A DNA stretch of 64,000 bases from Lachancea thermotolerans CBS 6340 (GCF_000142805.1 NC_013081.1:434001-498000); one strand, 5' to 3'; counted from the stretch's first letter, positions 19,706 through 28,827 are shown. Program-made: numbers and translations. Notes: generated by a model from the letters alone, not told the origin.

Positions 19706-21056
19706 GTCGAACTTTGGGGACCGGGGACCAAAAGATGTGCAGGTTCATCGGCTGTTGACTCTCTCATTTGCTCTTATAGGATCTGCTAGCGAGAAGGGCC
19801 CCAAACCTTAATACTGTTGTTATCAAAGATGTTTTTTTCATGGCCCGATAAGAGTAAGTAGCGGCCACCGTTCACTTGGCAAAGATTCGATAAGGAGTAC
19901 GTAGGCTGCCACAACATCGTTGCTCAGATTTGATAAGCAACCTGGGTCTGCGGCGGAGACAAAGCTGGACGGCACGGCTGGACGGCGCGCCGTTCGCAGC
20001 AATTCACGACGCATTTGGCGGGGTGTCGAGAAGGGAAATTGACCCCGGGAAGCCAGGGCTGGGCAGACGTGCAGGCCGCTGCGCTCGCTATCTTCGCGGT
20101 TGGGTTCTGGTACGGGGCGTCTCCGGGGCCGGAGGCCCGCGCGCCTCGCCTTGACTCCGGTTCGCCCCGCATTTGGGGCCTGCTCGCCTGGCCGAGACAT
20201 TGGCGCCGCGCCCGCCGGGCACATCCAGGGGCACATGTAGAACCCCGGCTTCGCCGCCCGCGAGCTCATCACGCCGCGGTCTACACTTGAAGTTCCAATA
20301 GTCATGTGTGTATCACGTGACGTACGTGCCGTAGTCTTGTTAGCCAACACACGCGAGCGCCCTTGGTAGTGTATTGTGAGATATCTCCCTCAGCTGCTTC
20401 CGGCGACCTCCCGCCTCCCGTCGAGCGGCGGCCCTTCCTCTGGAGATGTCCATTAGATGCCCTAAGAGCACGCGTGCTTTTGGTAGGACAGAACTGTTAG
20501 CACGCGTAATGGAACGCCTGGCCATCGTTTACGCGTGCTGTTCACGCGTCTTGCACAGTCCATTCGTAGCGCTGGCGTTTGGAAATTACCTAGCGCACTT
20601 TTTCGGACCCATTGAGCCCTGAATTCCCCGGCATTGCGGTGAGTCGCGTAACGCGAAAACATTTAATTTTGAAAGGCTTACAATAATATTTCAAAACAGA
20701 GCAGAAAGGAGAAGATCTCTACGGGCAACATTACGAGAGAGAGGCCGGAAAAACGCCAAAACGCGAGGATATAGGCATTTATTCAATCCGTCGCGCGAAA
20801 CCGAGAGCAGCTTCTGAGCACGTCGTGAAGAAAGCGAACCTGTTTGGGCCAAGACGCGCGAGATATTGGGCTGAAGACAAAGTTGAGAAAGACGCGTCTC
20901 AAGGATTTTGCAAGAACAGCTGCCGATATTTAAAGTTAGAGGTTGAATTGGCAGAATATACCCTTAAGGACAAAGAGCCTCAGCAAGCAAGAGCTTAGGT
21001 GCCTCTTCCATTCCGTCCGTAGGTCGCACAAGGCAATACCATACAACAGCACTACA
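19706..21056. promoter_or_regulatory. Long CLB5 upstream region with G+C-rich island
   Basis: These 1,351 bases contain no convincing gene. A G+C-rich island spans about 19960-20290. The part from 20470 to 20900 holds the MCB/SCB cluster of CLB5. Open frames within the island on both strands are compositional and mostly lack a plausible ATG. Confidence 0.55.
20470..20897. promoter_or_regulatory. MCB/SCB cluster upstream of CLB5
   Basis: ACGCGT occurs at 20470, 20502, 20531, 20544 and 20892. ACGCGAAA occurs at 20651 and CGCGAAA near 20794. Five perfect MCB hexamers in 430 bases, 160-590 bases before the ATG, strongly suggest MBF-controlled G1/S transcription, as known for S. cerevisiae CLB5. 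Confidence 0.75.
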
Positions 21057-22283
21057 ATGAGCGAGCTCACACGGAGTCGTACCCTGAACAACGCTGTCAC
21101 GGACGAGAACGCCAGCAGAAGTGTGGGAAGGGCTAAGACGATCGCCGGGGCATCTCTGGGTGCCCAAAGGAAGGCACTAGGTGAGGTCAGGAACTGGCAA
21201 ACGCAATCGCAGGACGATGCTAAAATAGAGACGACCTCGACGCAAGAGGTACGATCGCAGAGGGACTGGGAACTTGAGGGACCCAGCCGGAAAAAGAGGC
21301 AAATATACATGAGTGACGATGAGAGCGAGAGTGACGACGAGAGCCAAGGTTCCGGCGCGTCAACTAGCTCAACAAAAAGGCCCCGCCTCGAAGAGGGCCC
21401 AGCACACCGTGCTCTCCAGTCGTGGAGAGATTTGGACAGGGACGAGAAGGACGACGTTTGCATGGTATACGAGTACACTGACGATATTTTCGACCATCTA
21501 TACCAACGGGAGAAACAGACTACCCCGACCTACAACTACCTGACGGCCACAGATTCCCCACAGTACTTGCGCCCATCCCTCAGAGCTATCCTTATTGATT
21601 GGCTTGTTGAAGTGCACCAAAAATTCCAGCTTCTGCCAGAAACCCTTTATCTGGCCATAAATGTCATGGACAGGTTCATGTCTATGCGCAAAGTCTCCAT
21701 GGCAAAACTACAGCTCCTTGCTGTCAGCAGTCTTCTGATAGCTGCGAAGTTCGAGGAGGTAAACCTGCCTAAGCTTTCACAATACGCATACATCACGGAC
21801 GGAGCGTGCAGCAGCCAGGATATCAAAGACGCAGAGATGTACGTGCTTACAACACTAAAGTTCAACATAGGCTGGCCCAACCCGCTCAATTTCTTGCGTA
21901 GAATTTCGAAAGCTGACAACTACGACGTGCAAGCCAGAAGCGTTGCCAAGTTTTTTTTGGAGTATGCTATGTGCTGCCCTAAGTTCGTAGACATCATACC
22001 GTCTCGTGTCAGCGCCATGGCCATGTTCTGCGCAAGGCAATCGTTAGACAAGGACGATAAGTGGGATTCTACATTCGAGCACTACAGCGGTGGTGTCGAC
22101 CCCTTAAATGAGCCGGAGTTTCAAGATTTATGCCGAGACCTGATTAAGGAGATCTCCAAACCCACTACTCAGTTGAAAGCACTGGAAGCCAAGTACAGTA
22201 GCAAACAGATGGGCAGTGTGTTTGAGCCAGCCAAAATATGGTGTGATCTGATGGTCGCTAGCAAGTTCGAAGATCTATTCTGA
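21057..22283 (+). CDS. CLB5: CLB5/CLB6-type S-phase B-type cyclin
   Basis: The frame opens at 20943 without an ATG; the first ATG is at 21057, giving 408 residues (435 in Clb5). A destruction box RKALGEVRN (RxxLxxxxN) is at 38-46. An acidic/basic disordered region follows, with KRPR at 107-110 as a possible nuclear signal. The double cyclin fold starts near 135. The hydrophobic patch LRAIL is at 175-179, the site Clb5 uses to dock RxL substrates, before WLVEVH. Clb5-Cdk1 fires replication origins. It faces CLB2 tail to tail exactly as YPR120C-YPR119W do. As the only CLB5/6 gene here it stands for the pre-duplication form. Confidence 0.93.
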   Translation: MSELTRSRTLNNAVTDENASRSVGRAKTIAGASLGAQRKALGEVRNWQTQSQDDAKIETTSTQEVRSQRDWELEGPSRKKRQIYMSDDESESDDESQGSGASTSSTKRPRLEEGPAHRALQSWRDLDRDEKDDVCMVYEYTDDIFDHLYQREKQTTPTYNYLTATDSPQYLRPSLRAILIDWLVEVHQKFQLLPETLYLAINVMDRFMSMRKVSMAKLQLLAVSSLLIAAKFEEVNLPKLSQYAYITDGACSSQDIKDAEMYVLTTLKFNIGWPNPLNFLRRISKADNYDVQARSVAKFFLEYAMCCPKFVDIIPSRVSAMAMFCARQSLDKDDKWDSTFEHYSGGVDPLNEPEFQDLCRDLIKEISKPTTQLKALEAKYSSKQMGSVFEPAKIWCDLMVASKFEDLF

Positions 22284-22906
22284 GTAGACGGATCGTTGGT
22301 AACGGTATTGAAGGCATTTCTCATGTCGGTCGGGTTATGGAGCATCATGTTTTTTCGATAAATTGTAATGACATCTTTTTATCAAGTAGTTTAATGTAAT
22401 CATAAAGGTAATTTCAAAGTCTATAGTCATCTAAAACACGCCCAATTCTTCAAAGAAATTCGTAAGTCCCCTTGAAAAAAGGACTTCGAATTCGCTTCCT
22501 AAGAAGTTCCAGCGGCAGCCCTACAATTTCTCCTTTAACTGGTAAAATGAAAAATGATCAAGTGTAATAATAATATACAGTGCGTAGACTTTCGTCTGAT
22601 GCCCTTGTTCGGCAAGGCACGCTAAAGTGCTCAGGAATTTGCGGACTTGCTAAGGCTGAAACGGCTTCCGTGAATTGCGTTTTACACCATGCCATCAGGA
22701 GGCATGCACGCGCGCTTTTTTTACCGGTGGGTGAGAACATTTTTTTCTTCATTGACGAAAGAGCTGAAAATAAGGAAAAACAAAGGCATTGTCTAATGCA
22801 CTGGGAGTTATTCTAATACCCTTGTAAACCGGCCGAGGGTTGGTTCCCCATTCTATAAGGTAGCTTGTGTCCTTGGATTAGCTTTGTATGCAATTCGTAT
22901 GTAGTG
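22284..22906. other. Convergent spacer CLB5 / CLB2
   Basis: These 623 bases are the 3' regions of two convergent cyclin genes. They are A+T-rich near 22340-22420. A 78-codon plus-strand frame at 22580-22816 shows no known motif and I do not accept it as a gene. Confidence 0.5.
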
Positions 22907-24370
22907 CTACGTAGGTTCATGCAGTGTCATTATATCGTAACCGTGCGCAACTACTTTCTTGGCCCACTGCCTTGAGATAACTGATGCTTTCATGAATTTT
23001 CTCGATGCGTATTTCTTGAAGAACTCATCGTGCACCACTGGTTGGACCAAGTAATCCATCACCATGTTGCAGACCGGTGCAAGTTCTTCTCTAGTGTAGC
23101 CTCCGCTGTAATGTATGAGATTTCCGTCCCATTTGCCTTTCCCCAGCATTTTTCTGGATAGGAACATGGCCGTTGCAGCGCATAAAGACGGTAGGACCCC
23201 AATAAATCTGAAATCTACAACCGATATTTCAAGCAAGTATTTTGCTAGAGTTCTTGACTGGATATCATAGTCATCTGCTTTCGAAATTCTTCTCAAAAAG
23301 TTCATGGGGTTGGGGTAGTTAAGGTTGAACTCGAGTGTCTTTAAAATGAATTTCTCGCCCTCTCGTATCTCGTCCTCGTCGCAGGCTCCATCGGTTTCGT
23401 ATGCAAAGTGCTTCACGCTTGGGGAGTACACTTCTTCATATTTAGAGGCGATGAAGAGGCACGCGGTCCCCACGAGTTGCAGCTTTTCTAGCTGCACAAG
23501 CTCCCTGCAAAGGAATCTATCCATGATGTTGAGCGACAAGTAAAGGGTCTCTGGTAGCAGCCCGAACTTATTATGGATCTTTACCATCCAGTTAACCAAT
23601 ATGTCCCTGTTTTGGCGGATATTACTGTGCTTGTATAGGTCGTGTCTGTTAGGTAACGTCATGATTTCTAGTTTGTGGAGGTATTCGAAAATATCATTGA
23701 CATATTCGCTGACCATGAACGGGTCATTGATGTCTTCCGCGTCGAGATCCTCCCATTCATATTCAGTCCCTTTCGCACACACTTTAAATTTCTTGGGCTC
23801 TTCCTGTTCTACGACTGTAGAGATAGGCCTCTTTTTGCTGACGTCAGCCGCTGGCTCCAGGATATTAGAAGATCTCTGCTGTTGTTGTTGTGCCTGGAGG
23901 TCGCTTTGCATGGCGCTGGCGTAGTCGCTATCCTTGAGCATTGTTTGGTGCTCGGAGTACTGGAGGGCCTCGCGGGAACTGGACAACGATTGTGACTGTT
24001 GCTCTTCTTCGATGCTTGGCAGTTTGGAAGCGAAGGGGTCCATGTTCTCTTTATCCAGTTCCGAAGAGGTTACCTGTGAGGCTGGTATCGTGCCAGCAGA
24101 AGACAAAGAAGTGGAGGACGAGGAGGAGGGGGGGATCTCAGATAACGTGCCTTCACGTCTGATCTGCGGGATTAAACTTCCCACGGTCTTGTCGCTCTGT
24201 AGTTTGGACCTCGCAGCCCTCAGGACTTTGCCCAGCGACCTGGCACTCGAGTTGGCACTCTTCACCTCCTGGGCGATTGTAGTGTTGGTGACATTGTTCA
24301 GGGCTGTCCTGGTGGACTTCAACGTTCGAGGTCTGCTGTCTTGAGAGTTGTCATTGTGCGCAAAAGACAT
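22907..24370 (-). CDS. CLB2: CLB1/CLB2-type mitotic B-type cyclin
   Basis: The first ATG is at 24370, giving 487 residues (491 in Clb2). A destruction box RTALNNVTN is at 21-29 and a KEN box at 107-109, the two APC/C degrons known in Clb2. Polyglutamine (161-165) lies in the disordered part. KKRPISTVVEQE and EPKKFKV (about 179-197) match the nuclear-localisation region of Clb2. The cyclin box begins near 228 and includes NRDILVNWMVKIHNKFG. The C-terminus reads GYDIMTLHE as in S. cerevisiae. Clb2-Cdk1 drives mitosis and must be destroyed for exit. A Mcm1-plus-forkhead element lies about 480 bases upstream. Confidence 0.96.
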   Translation of the reverse strand: MSFAHNDNSQDSRPRTLKSTRTALNNVTNTTIAQEVKSANSSARSLGKVLRAARSKLQSDKTVGSLIPQIRREGTLSEIPPSSSSSTSLSSAGTIPASQVTSSELDKENMDPFASKLPSIEEEQQSQSLSSSREALQYSEHQTMLKDSDYASAMQSDLQAQQQQQRSSNILEPAADVSKKRPISTVVEQEEPKKFKVCAKGTEYEWEDLDAEDINDPFMVSEYVNDIFEYLHKLEIMTLPNRHDLYKHSNIRQNRDILVNWMVKIHNKFGLLPETLYLSLNIMDRFLCRELVQLEKLQLVGTACLFIASKYEEVYSPSVKHFAYETDGACDEDEIREGEKFILKTLEFNLNYPNPMNFLRRISKADDYDIQSRTLAKYLLEISVVDFRFIGVLPSLCAATAMFLSRKMLGKGKWDGNLIHYSGGYTREELAPVCNMVMDYLVQPVVHDEFFKKYASRKFMKASVISRQWAKKVVAHGYDIMTLHEPT

Positions 24371-25224
24371 GACAGGGTTGATGGAGTCAATGTGAGGGGG
24401 ACGCTGCGACTGAATTCGACGATCTGAGGGTTGTCTGACGTGCGTAAATGCTGTGCTCCTTTCGCTGCCTTTCCGCAAGCTTTTTCTCTTCCAAGCTTCC
24501 CACTCGAACGACTAGGCTGATCCAGAAAGTGCTGTGTGCTCCTCTCAAGTGAACTTCGCCCGCTGTCAACAACAATTCGGCGCTGAGGCTTCGGATTTGT
24601 GATCTAAAAGTCTTATAAGTAAAAAGAAGACCTCACAATCACTCTGCAAATCTCCAAAGATGGTGTTTCCGTTTTGCCTGAATCGGATTTCACTCGCAAT
24701 CTTTTGTGGTAGTCAAATTTTATTGAAAAATCTTGAGTTTTCATCTCAATGCCTCTTGAATGTGTCTGTGCATTGTTTGTGATTTGCCTGCTTGGGAAAC
24801 TTCCGATTCGAGCGTTCCCTGACTTCGATGTTGATATTTACTATTTTCCTAATCAGGAAAGACCGATGAGCAGAGCACCTCGTCCAACTGCGGAACAGAG
24901 CTTAGAAGGCTAGGAGTGGCAATCGCGAGCAAAGGAGAGAAGGGGAAGATTTGCAACGGGATGCGTGCTGATGCTCTCCTGAACTGCGCGAGACGTGCAG
25001 GAAAACAGGTGTTTCCTGGGGCTTCCTACAGCGGTTAAATTTTCCCAGGGCAGGGCACGGGCACTACGGCCAGAGCCGAGAATGCGAACTGTACGTAACG
25101 AACTGGGTATGTGCAGCATGGAACTGCAGAAGAGTGCTCAGGGGCTGTTTGGCCTTTGGCTCGCAGCTCTGCGGTTTCGATGTATCTTTGTATTAGCGCG
25201 GATTTTTTCACTGGCAAGAACTCG
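24371..25224. promoter_or_regulatory. CLB2 promoter region
   Basis: These 854 bases separate CLB2 from tRNA-Lys. The long upstream region carries the Mcm1/Fkh element. No coding frame is convincing. The part nearest the tRNA probably also contains its Pol III upstream flank. Confidence 0.55.
24835..24857 (-). promoter_or_regulatory. Mcm1 site with adjacent forkhead site (CLB2 cluster type)
   Basis: On the minus strand CCTGATTAGG (24848-24857) fits the Mcm1 CC(A/T)6GG-type core and lies in a near palindrome TTTCCTAATCAGGAAA. GTAAATA (24835-24841) follows six bases later toward CLB2 and fits the Fkh2 RTAAAYA core. This order and spacing are the known architecture of the S. cerevisiae CLB2 promoter. 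Sites are seen; binding is inferred. Confidence 0.65.
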
Positions 25225-25314
25225 TCCTTGTTAGCTCAGTTGGTAGAGCGTTCGGCTTTTAAGCATTGCTTGCAAGGAACCGAAATGTCAGGGGTTCGAC
25301 CCCCCTATGAGGAG
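25225..25314 (+). tRNA. tK(UUU): tRNA-Lys (anticodon TTT) with 17-base intron
   Basis: This 90-base gene has acceptor TCCTTGT pairing with ATGAGGA, discriminator G, and anticodon loop CTTTTAA interrupted after position 37 by a 17-base intron that starts AGCATTG. The T arm reads GGGGTTCGACCCC. A T6 run at 25318-25323 terminates. Confidence 0.96.
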
Positions 25315-25699
25315 TTCTTTTTTGTTAGCGGGAGGCACGGTATCATCAGCAACGATGTATGCTGTAATAACAAAGTTGCAGGTATTAGAAACTAGTGAGC
25401 AACGCTCTATACTGCCACTTGTGGCTCTCAACTAGCGAACACTCACTCTTGGTTAGCTACCAGTCGTTTATAAGCTTTTTTTTGTTATTGTTCAACGCCA
25501 GCATTTCCTTCATAGCATTTCATGTTTACAATGGCATAGCTGAAATTAAGATACTAACGGTGGAGGAAACAATGTAATATAGTGATAATGGCACTTCATA
25601 AAAACAAATAGACTTGTAGTGGCGGATGTACAGCTTTTGGTACAAATCGAGCTATTTATAATAACGTCTTAGCGCTCCCGTAAAGTCTTGCACCGACAC
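25315..25699. other. Spacer between tRNA-Lys and the MRI1 3' end
   Basis: These 385 bases include the tRNA terminator and the MRI1 3' region. The frame at 25395-25577 lacks an ATG at its start and is not supported. Confidence 0.5.
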
Positions 25700-26953
25700 T
25701 TAAGCAAAAAGGTTGGTGAGGTCGAAGCTGCCACTGGCGCTCTTTGTAAAAACTCCGTCTTCGGTCACTATACCGTCTATTAGCTCATGAGGGGTGATGT
25801 CGAAAGCAGGGTTCCAGACGTCGATCTCGGACGGCGCGACTCCGACGCTCGCGGATACAGGCTTGTCCTGATTATCCACACACGGCAAGCCGGTCTGGCT
25901 GTCGATAAGGGTGCCCGAGACGTGCTTGAACTCGTTGGGCTTGCGCTCCTCCACAACAATTCCAGCGCCGGTCTCCGTCTTGCTGTCAATCGTTGTCTTT
26001 GGGGCAGTCACGAAGAACTTGATGCCGAAATGCTTGCAAACCAGGGCCAACTGGTACGTGCCGATCTTGTTGGCAGTGTCACCGTTGCGGACAATTCTGT
26101 CGGCGCCCACGAACGCGGCCTTGATGGGCACGGGGCTAGTCGCGATGCGGTAGGCGATAGAGCTGTCCGGGATCAGCGTCGCAGGAATCTGGTCGTGGAC
26201 GAGCTCGTAGGCCGTCAGCCTCGCGCCCTGGTTGTAGGGGCGCGTCTCCAGCGGATAGACCTGGACCATCTTCGCGCGGCCCTGGTTGAGTTTGCGCTTC
26301 TTCGCGCTGCCGTCTCCCGGCGCCTGGCTCTTGGCAAGCGAGTCGTTCCACAGCGAGCGCACGACGCCCAGAGCGGTTCCGTAGCCCGAGGTAGCTAGCG
26401 AGCCCGTGTTGCAGATTGTGAGAACGGCAAAGTCCTCGTCGAAGCCCTCCTGCTGCAGCGCGTCGAGCAGGAACGCGGCCCCGTTGTCGCCCATTTTGAC
26501 GTTGTTGGTGAGATCCTCGTCGATCAAGCGGCACACGAAGTCGTACACGCCGTTGCCGAAGGCGGCCAGGCCGGCGCTCTGCGCGAGCAGCACGCGGATC
26601 TCGCGTAGCGCGTTCGACAGGTTCACAGCGGTGGGCCGGCTGCTCAGCAGGAAGTCTAGTCTCTGCGACAGCGCGCTGCGAGTCAACTCGAAACTGGAAA
26701 TATCGTAGAAAGTCTGCGTCCTCGCAAACCCGTCGTTCTGCAGAAGCTGGATCTCCATCAGCACAGCGAGGGCTCCCACGATCGCGATCGCGGGCGCACC
26801 TCTAACCTGCATCGTGTTGATCACCGTGTAGCCATCGTCGATTGTGTATATCGGCACATATTTTGTGGTGTAAGGCAGCAAGAGCTGGTCCAGTACCCTA
26901 ACAGATATGTCATCACGATGCGACCTGTCAAATTGAATTGCCTCGAGCGACAT
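25700..26953 (-). CDS. MRI1: MRI1, methylthioribose-1-phosphate isomerase
   Basis: The first ATG (26953) gives 417 residues (411 in S. cerevisiae). The protein belongs to the eIF2B alpha/beta/delta-like family. The catalytic Cys181 lies in TICNTGSLATSGYG and the catalytic Asp285 in FVGADRIVRNGDTANKIG. RGAPAIAIVGALA near the N-terminus binds substrate. It converts 5-methylthioribose-1-phosphate to methylthioribulose-1-phosphate in the methionine salvage pathway. A hydrophilic insertion with KKRK (about 217-221) precedes KMVQVYPLETRPYNQG and is probably a loop. The gene is G+C-rich compared with the TEL2-ESP1 region. CLB2 is the upstream neighbour in S. cerevisiae too (YPR118W-YPR119W). Confidence 0.96.
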   Translation of the reverse strand: MSLEAIQFDRSHRDDISVRVLDQLLLPYTTKYVPIYTIDDGYTVINTMQVRGAPAIAIVGALAVLMEIQLLQNDGFARTQTFYDISSFELTRSALSQRLDFLLSSRPTAVNLSNALREIRVLLAQSAGLAAFGNGVYDFVCRLIDEDLTNNVKMGDNGAAFLLDALQQEGFDEDFAVLTICNTGSLATSGYGTALGVVRSLWNDSLAKSQAPGDGSAKKRKLNQGRAKMVQVYPLETRPYNQGARLTAYELVHDQIPATLIPDSSIAYRIATSPVPIKAAFVGADRIVRNGDTANKIGTYQLALVCKHFGIKFFVTAPKTTIDSKTETGAGIVVEERKPNEFKHVSGTLIDSQTGLPCVDNQDKPVSASVGVAPSEIDVWNPAFDITPHELIDGIVTEDGVFTKSASGSFDLTNLFA

Positions 26954-27190
26954 AGTGTCCAATGTGGCTATACGAACTCTTCAGCTCATCGCGACCACCA
27001 GCGGTCCACCCAAAATTTTTTTGGTTCTACGAGCCATGATTTCCACGTGAGACACGCCCATCCAAGTTGTCTTCCATTAGTACTTAGTCAATGGATGTGG
27101 AACCTGAGTATCCAGTACCAATCGTCCCAGCCGGAAACCAGCGCGATTCGTATCTTTTCCGAGACACATAACAAAAAGACAAAAAAATAA

Positions 27191-27271
27191 TGATACCCGC
27201 GAGATTCGAACTCGCGCCTCCGAAGAGACCAGGACCTCGACCTGGCGCCTTAACCGCTCGGCCAGAGTACC
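27191..27271 (-). tRNA. tL(GAG): tRNA-Leu (anticodon GAG)
   Basis: This 81-base gene has acceptor GGTACTC pairing with GGGTATC and discriminator A. A long variable arm (CTC-TTC-GGAG type) marks class II. The anticodon stem CCAGG/CCTGG encloses the loop TCGAGGT, which places GAG at 34-36 and C at 33. An A7 run on plus at 27181-27187 is the terminator. It decodes CUC/CUU leucine codons. Confidence 0.93.
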
Positions 27272-27625
27272 TAATTGATTAGATGATAGTGTTGATGGAT
27301 ATCTACGCATTTAACCAGCAGATACAAAGGGTTCCAGTTCATCAAACAACGCTTGAAGTTGGAGCTAGCGTGTGAGGAAAAGCCTTCTCGAGGGCCAGAT
27401 ATGGGAGTATGGCTTGGAGGACGCTAGGACTAGGATTCAGGGCCACTGCCGCGGCCAGCGACAAAGCACTGTTGATGTCGTGATACACGAGGAGCATCAC
27501 GATCTCCGTTCTACAAAATTTTCAAATGAGGAACTGTGCATCACGTAGGGGTGTCAGGCCAGAAGTTAAGAATCTCAGAGAAGAAAGGCACAGGAGGGTT
27601 CACAGCTAACATCTCAGCCCCAAAT
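27272..27625. promoter_or_regulatory. VOA1 promoter region
   Basis: These 354 bases lie between tRNA-Leu and the VOA1 ATG. The final 90 bases are in frame with VOA1 but lack an ATG, so they are 5' leader. No named element is convincing. Confidence 0.45.
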
Positions 27626-28387
27626 ATGCTTTTGAAGTCTTTGTTTCTGTTCCTGGCGGCCTTGTTTCAGGCCTGCGCCGCCGAGACGAGTTTTCTGTCG
27701 GTGAACTCGCGCCGGTATCGGGACGCCCTTGGAGACGATCAAGTGGGTTCCTTAGAGGAGCTAACGAAGATCAGTGATGCCGAGGAGCCTATGGTGTGGT
27801 TCAAGTTTGACAAGTTCGACTTGCTCGGCGAGCTCGCGCGGTCGACCGCGGAAACCAGATTCCTGACCGCTTTCTTTGAGGGGTCCGTCACGGACGTCCT
27901 GGACCAGGACAGCAGCTCTAAAGCTGCGGAAAACGTGCGGTCCGAGAAATTCGAGGTCGCTGAGATCCCAGCGTCTGCTTTTGAGTCGCTGTACGACCGC
28001 GTGCACCCCAGCGACGGCGCCCTCGTGTTCGAGTTCACGGAGTCCAACTACGACCTTGCGTTGTTGGACGAGTACCTGGAGGCTGTCTACATCTACCTAG
28101 AGGAGACACTCGCCAACATTGACAACTTGGCCTTCCAGGTGCCAACTTCCGGCAAGAATTACGCCCGCGCTCACAGCAAAGTGGAGGTCACCGACCCAGA
28201 AAAAAAGCCCGGCTCCTCGACCGATGGCGTGCAGAGCGCGTTGTGGACGGAGGGCCTAATAAGCTGTTTGATCGTAGCAGCCTTGTTGTTGTGGATTCTT
28301 GTCATTGCCATTTCATGGATCACCAGCCTCGACATCAGCTACGGTGCACTGGAAAAGCCCGCCAACCCTCTCAAAAAGACGAACTAA
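27626..28387 (+). CDS. VOA1: VOA1, ER assembly factor of the V-ATPase V0 sector
   Basis: The ATG at 27626 begins a clear signal peptide (LLKSLFLFLAALFQACA). The product has 253 residues (265 in S. cerevisiae). A lumenal domain of the Ac45/BIG1-like kind follows. One membrane segment lies near 220-243 (LISCLIVAALLLWILVIAISWI region), and the tail ends in KKTN, a KKXX ER-retrieval signal. Voa1 associates with Vma21 during assembly of the proteolipid ring. VMA21 is the next gene and the two converge, as YGR106C and YGR105W do. The frame starts further upstream only with GTG, so the first ATG is chosen. Confidence 0.9.
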   Translation: MLLKSLFLFLAALFQACAAETSFLSVNSRRYRDALGDDQVGSLEELTKISDAEEPMVWFKFDKFDLLGELARSTAETRFLTAFFEGSVTDVLDQDSSSKAAENVRSEKFEVAEIPASAFESLYDRVHPSDGALVFEFTESNYDLALLDEYLEAVYIYLEETLANIDNLAFQVPTSGKNYARAHSKVEVTDPEKKPGSSTDGVQSALWTEGLISCLIVAALLLWILVIAISWITSLDISYGALEKPANPLKKTN

Positions 28388-28507
28388 GGGTTGTCGCCTT
28401 ACATACCAATTACACCAGCGTCAAAGGTTCTTCAACATATACAAATCTGGACATAGATAAAAAAATAACATGCAAACTGCACAGAGACCGGACAAATCCA
28501 GCCCGTA

Positions 28508-28827
28508 TCAATCCCGCTTCTTCTCTTCGAGCTTGGCTTCTTCTTGAGTCGTGTCTTCTCTGAAGGCCATGACCACGTACCCTATTAGCACCAAGTTGGC
28601 GGCCAGCGCCGCCAGCCCACCACTGACTAGCGTGTTAGCGGTAAACTGTTGCACTATGAAGAAAGCAAGCACTGGCAGGATCACCATGGCTGCGGTGAAG
28701 AACATCAGCTTCTGCACAACTGAACTGTTCAAACCTTGCGTTAGTATAGGGAACAGGGAATCGGAGAGGGTCACACTGAGGCAAGTGAGCTAATAACATC
28801 AACATACCGAGGCACATCAACAGGCAT
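28508..28827 (-). CDS. VMA21: VMA21, V-ATPase assembly factor (two exons)
   Basis: Exon 1 is 28827-28808 and exon 2 is 28724-28508. The 83-base intron (28725-28807) starts GTATGT, has TACTAAC at 28740-28746 (plus-strand coordinates) and ends AACAG. Splicing joins CG to T, giving an N-terminus [16 protein letters not shown] that aligns with S. cerevisiae MAVDVPRAVINKLMLF. The total is 78 residues against 77. Two membrane helices (about 12-32 and 39-58) and a C-terminal KKRD dilysine ER-retrieval signal are present. Exon 2 alone stays open upstream but has no suitable ATG. The S. cerevisiae gene has no intron, so this one was gained here or lost there. Confidence 0.94.

Noticed and set aside
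19838-20350. 170-codon minus-strand frame in the G+C-rich island
   Set aside because: It starts at GTG, has a G+C-driven composition of Arg/Pro/Ala/Ser and overlaps other equally open frames. No family recognised.
22580-22816. 78-codon plus-strand frame between the cyclin genes
   Set aside because: No motif, A+T-driven composition and position in the convergent 3' regions make chance more likely.
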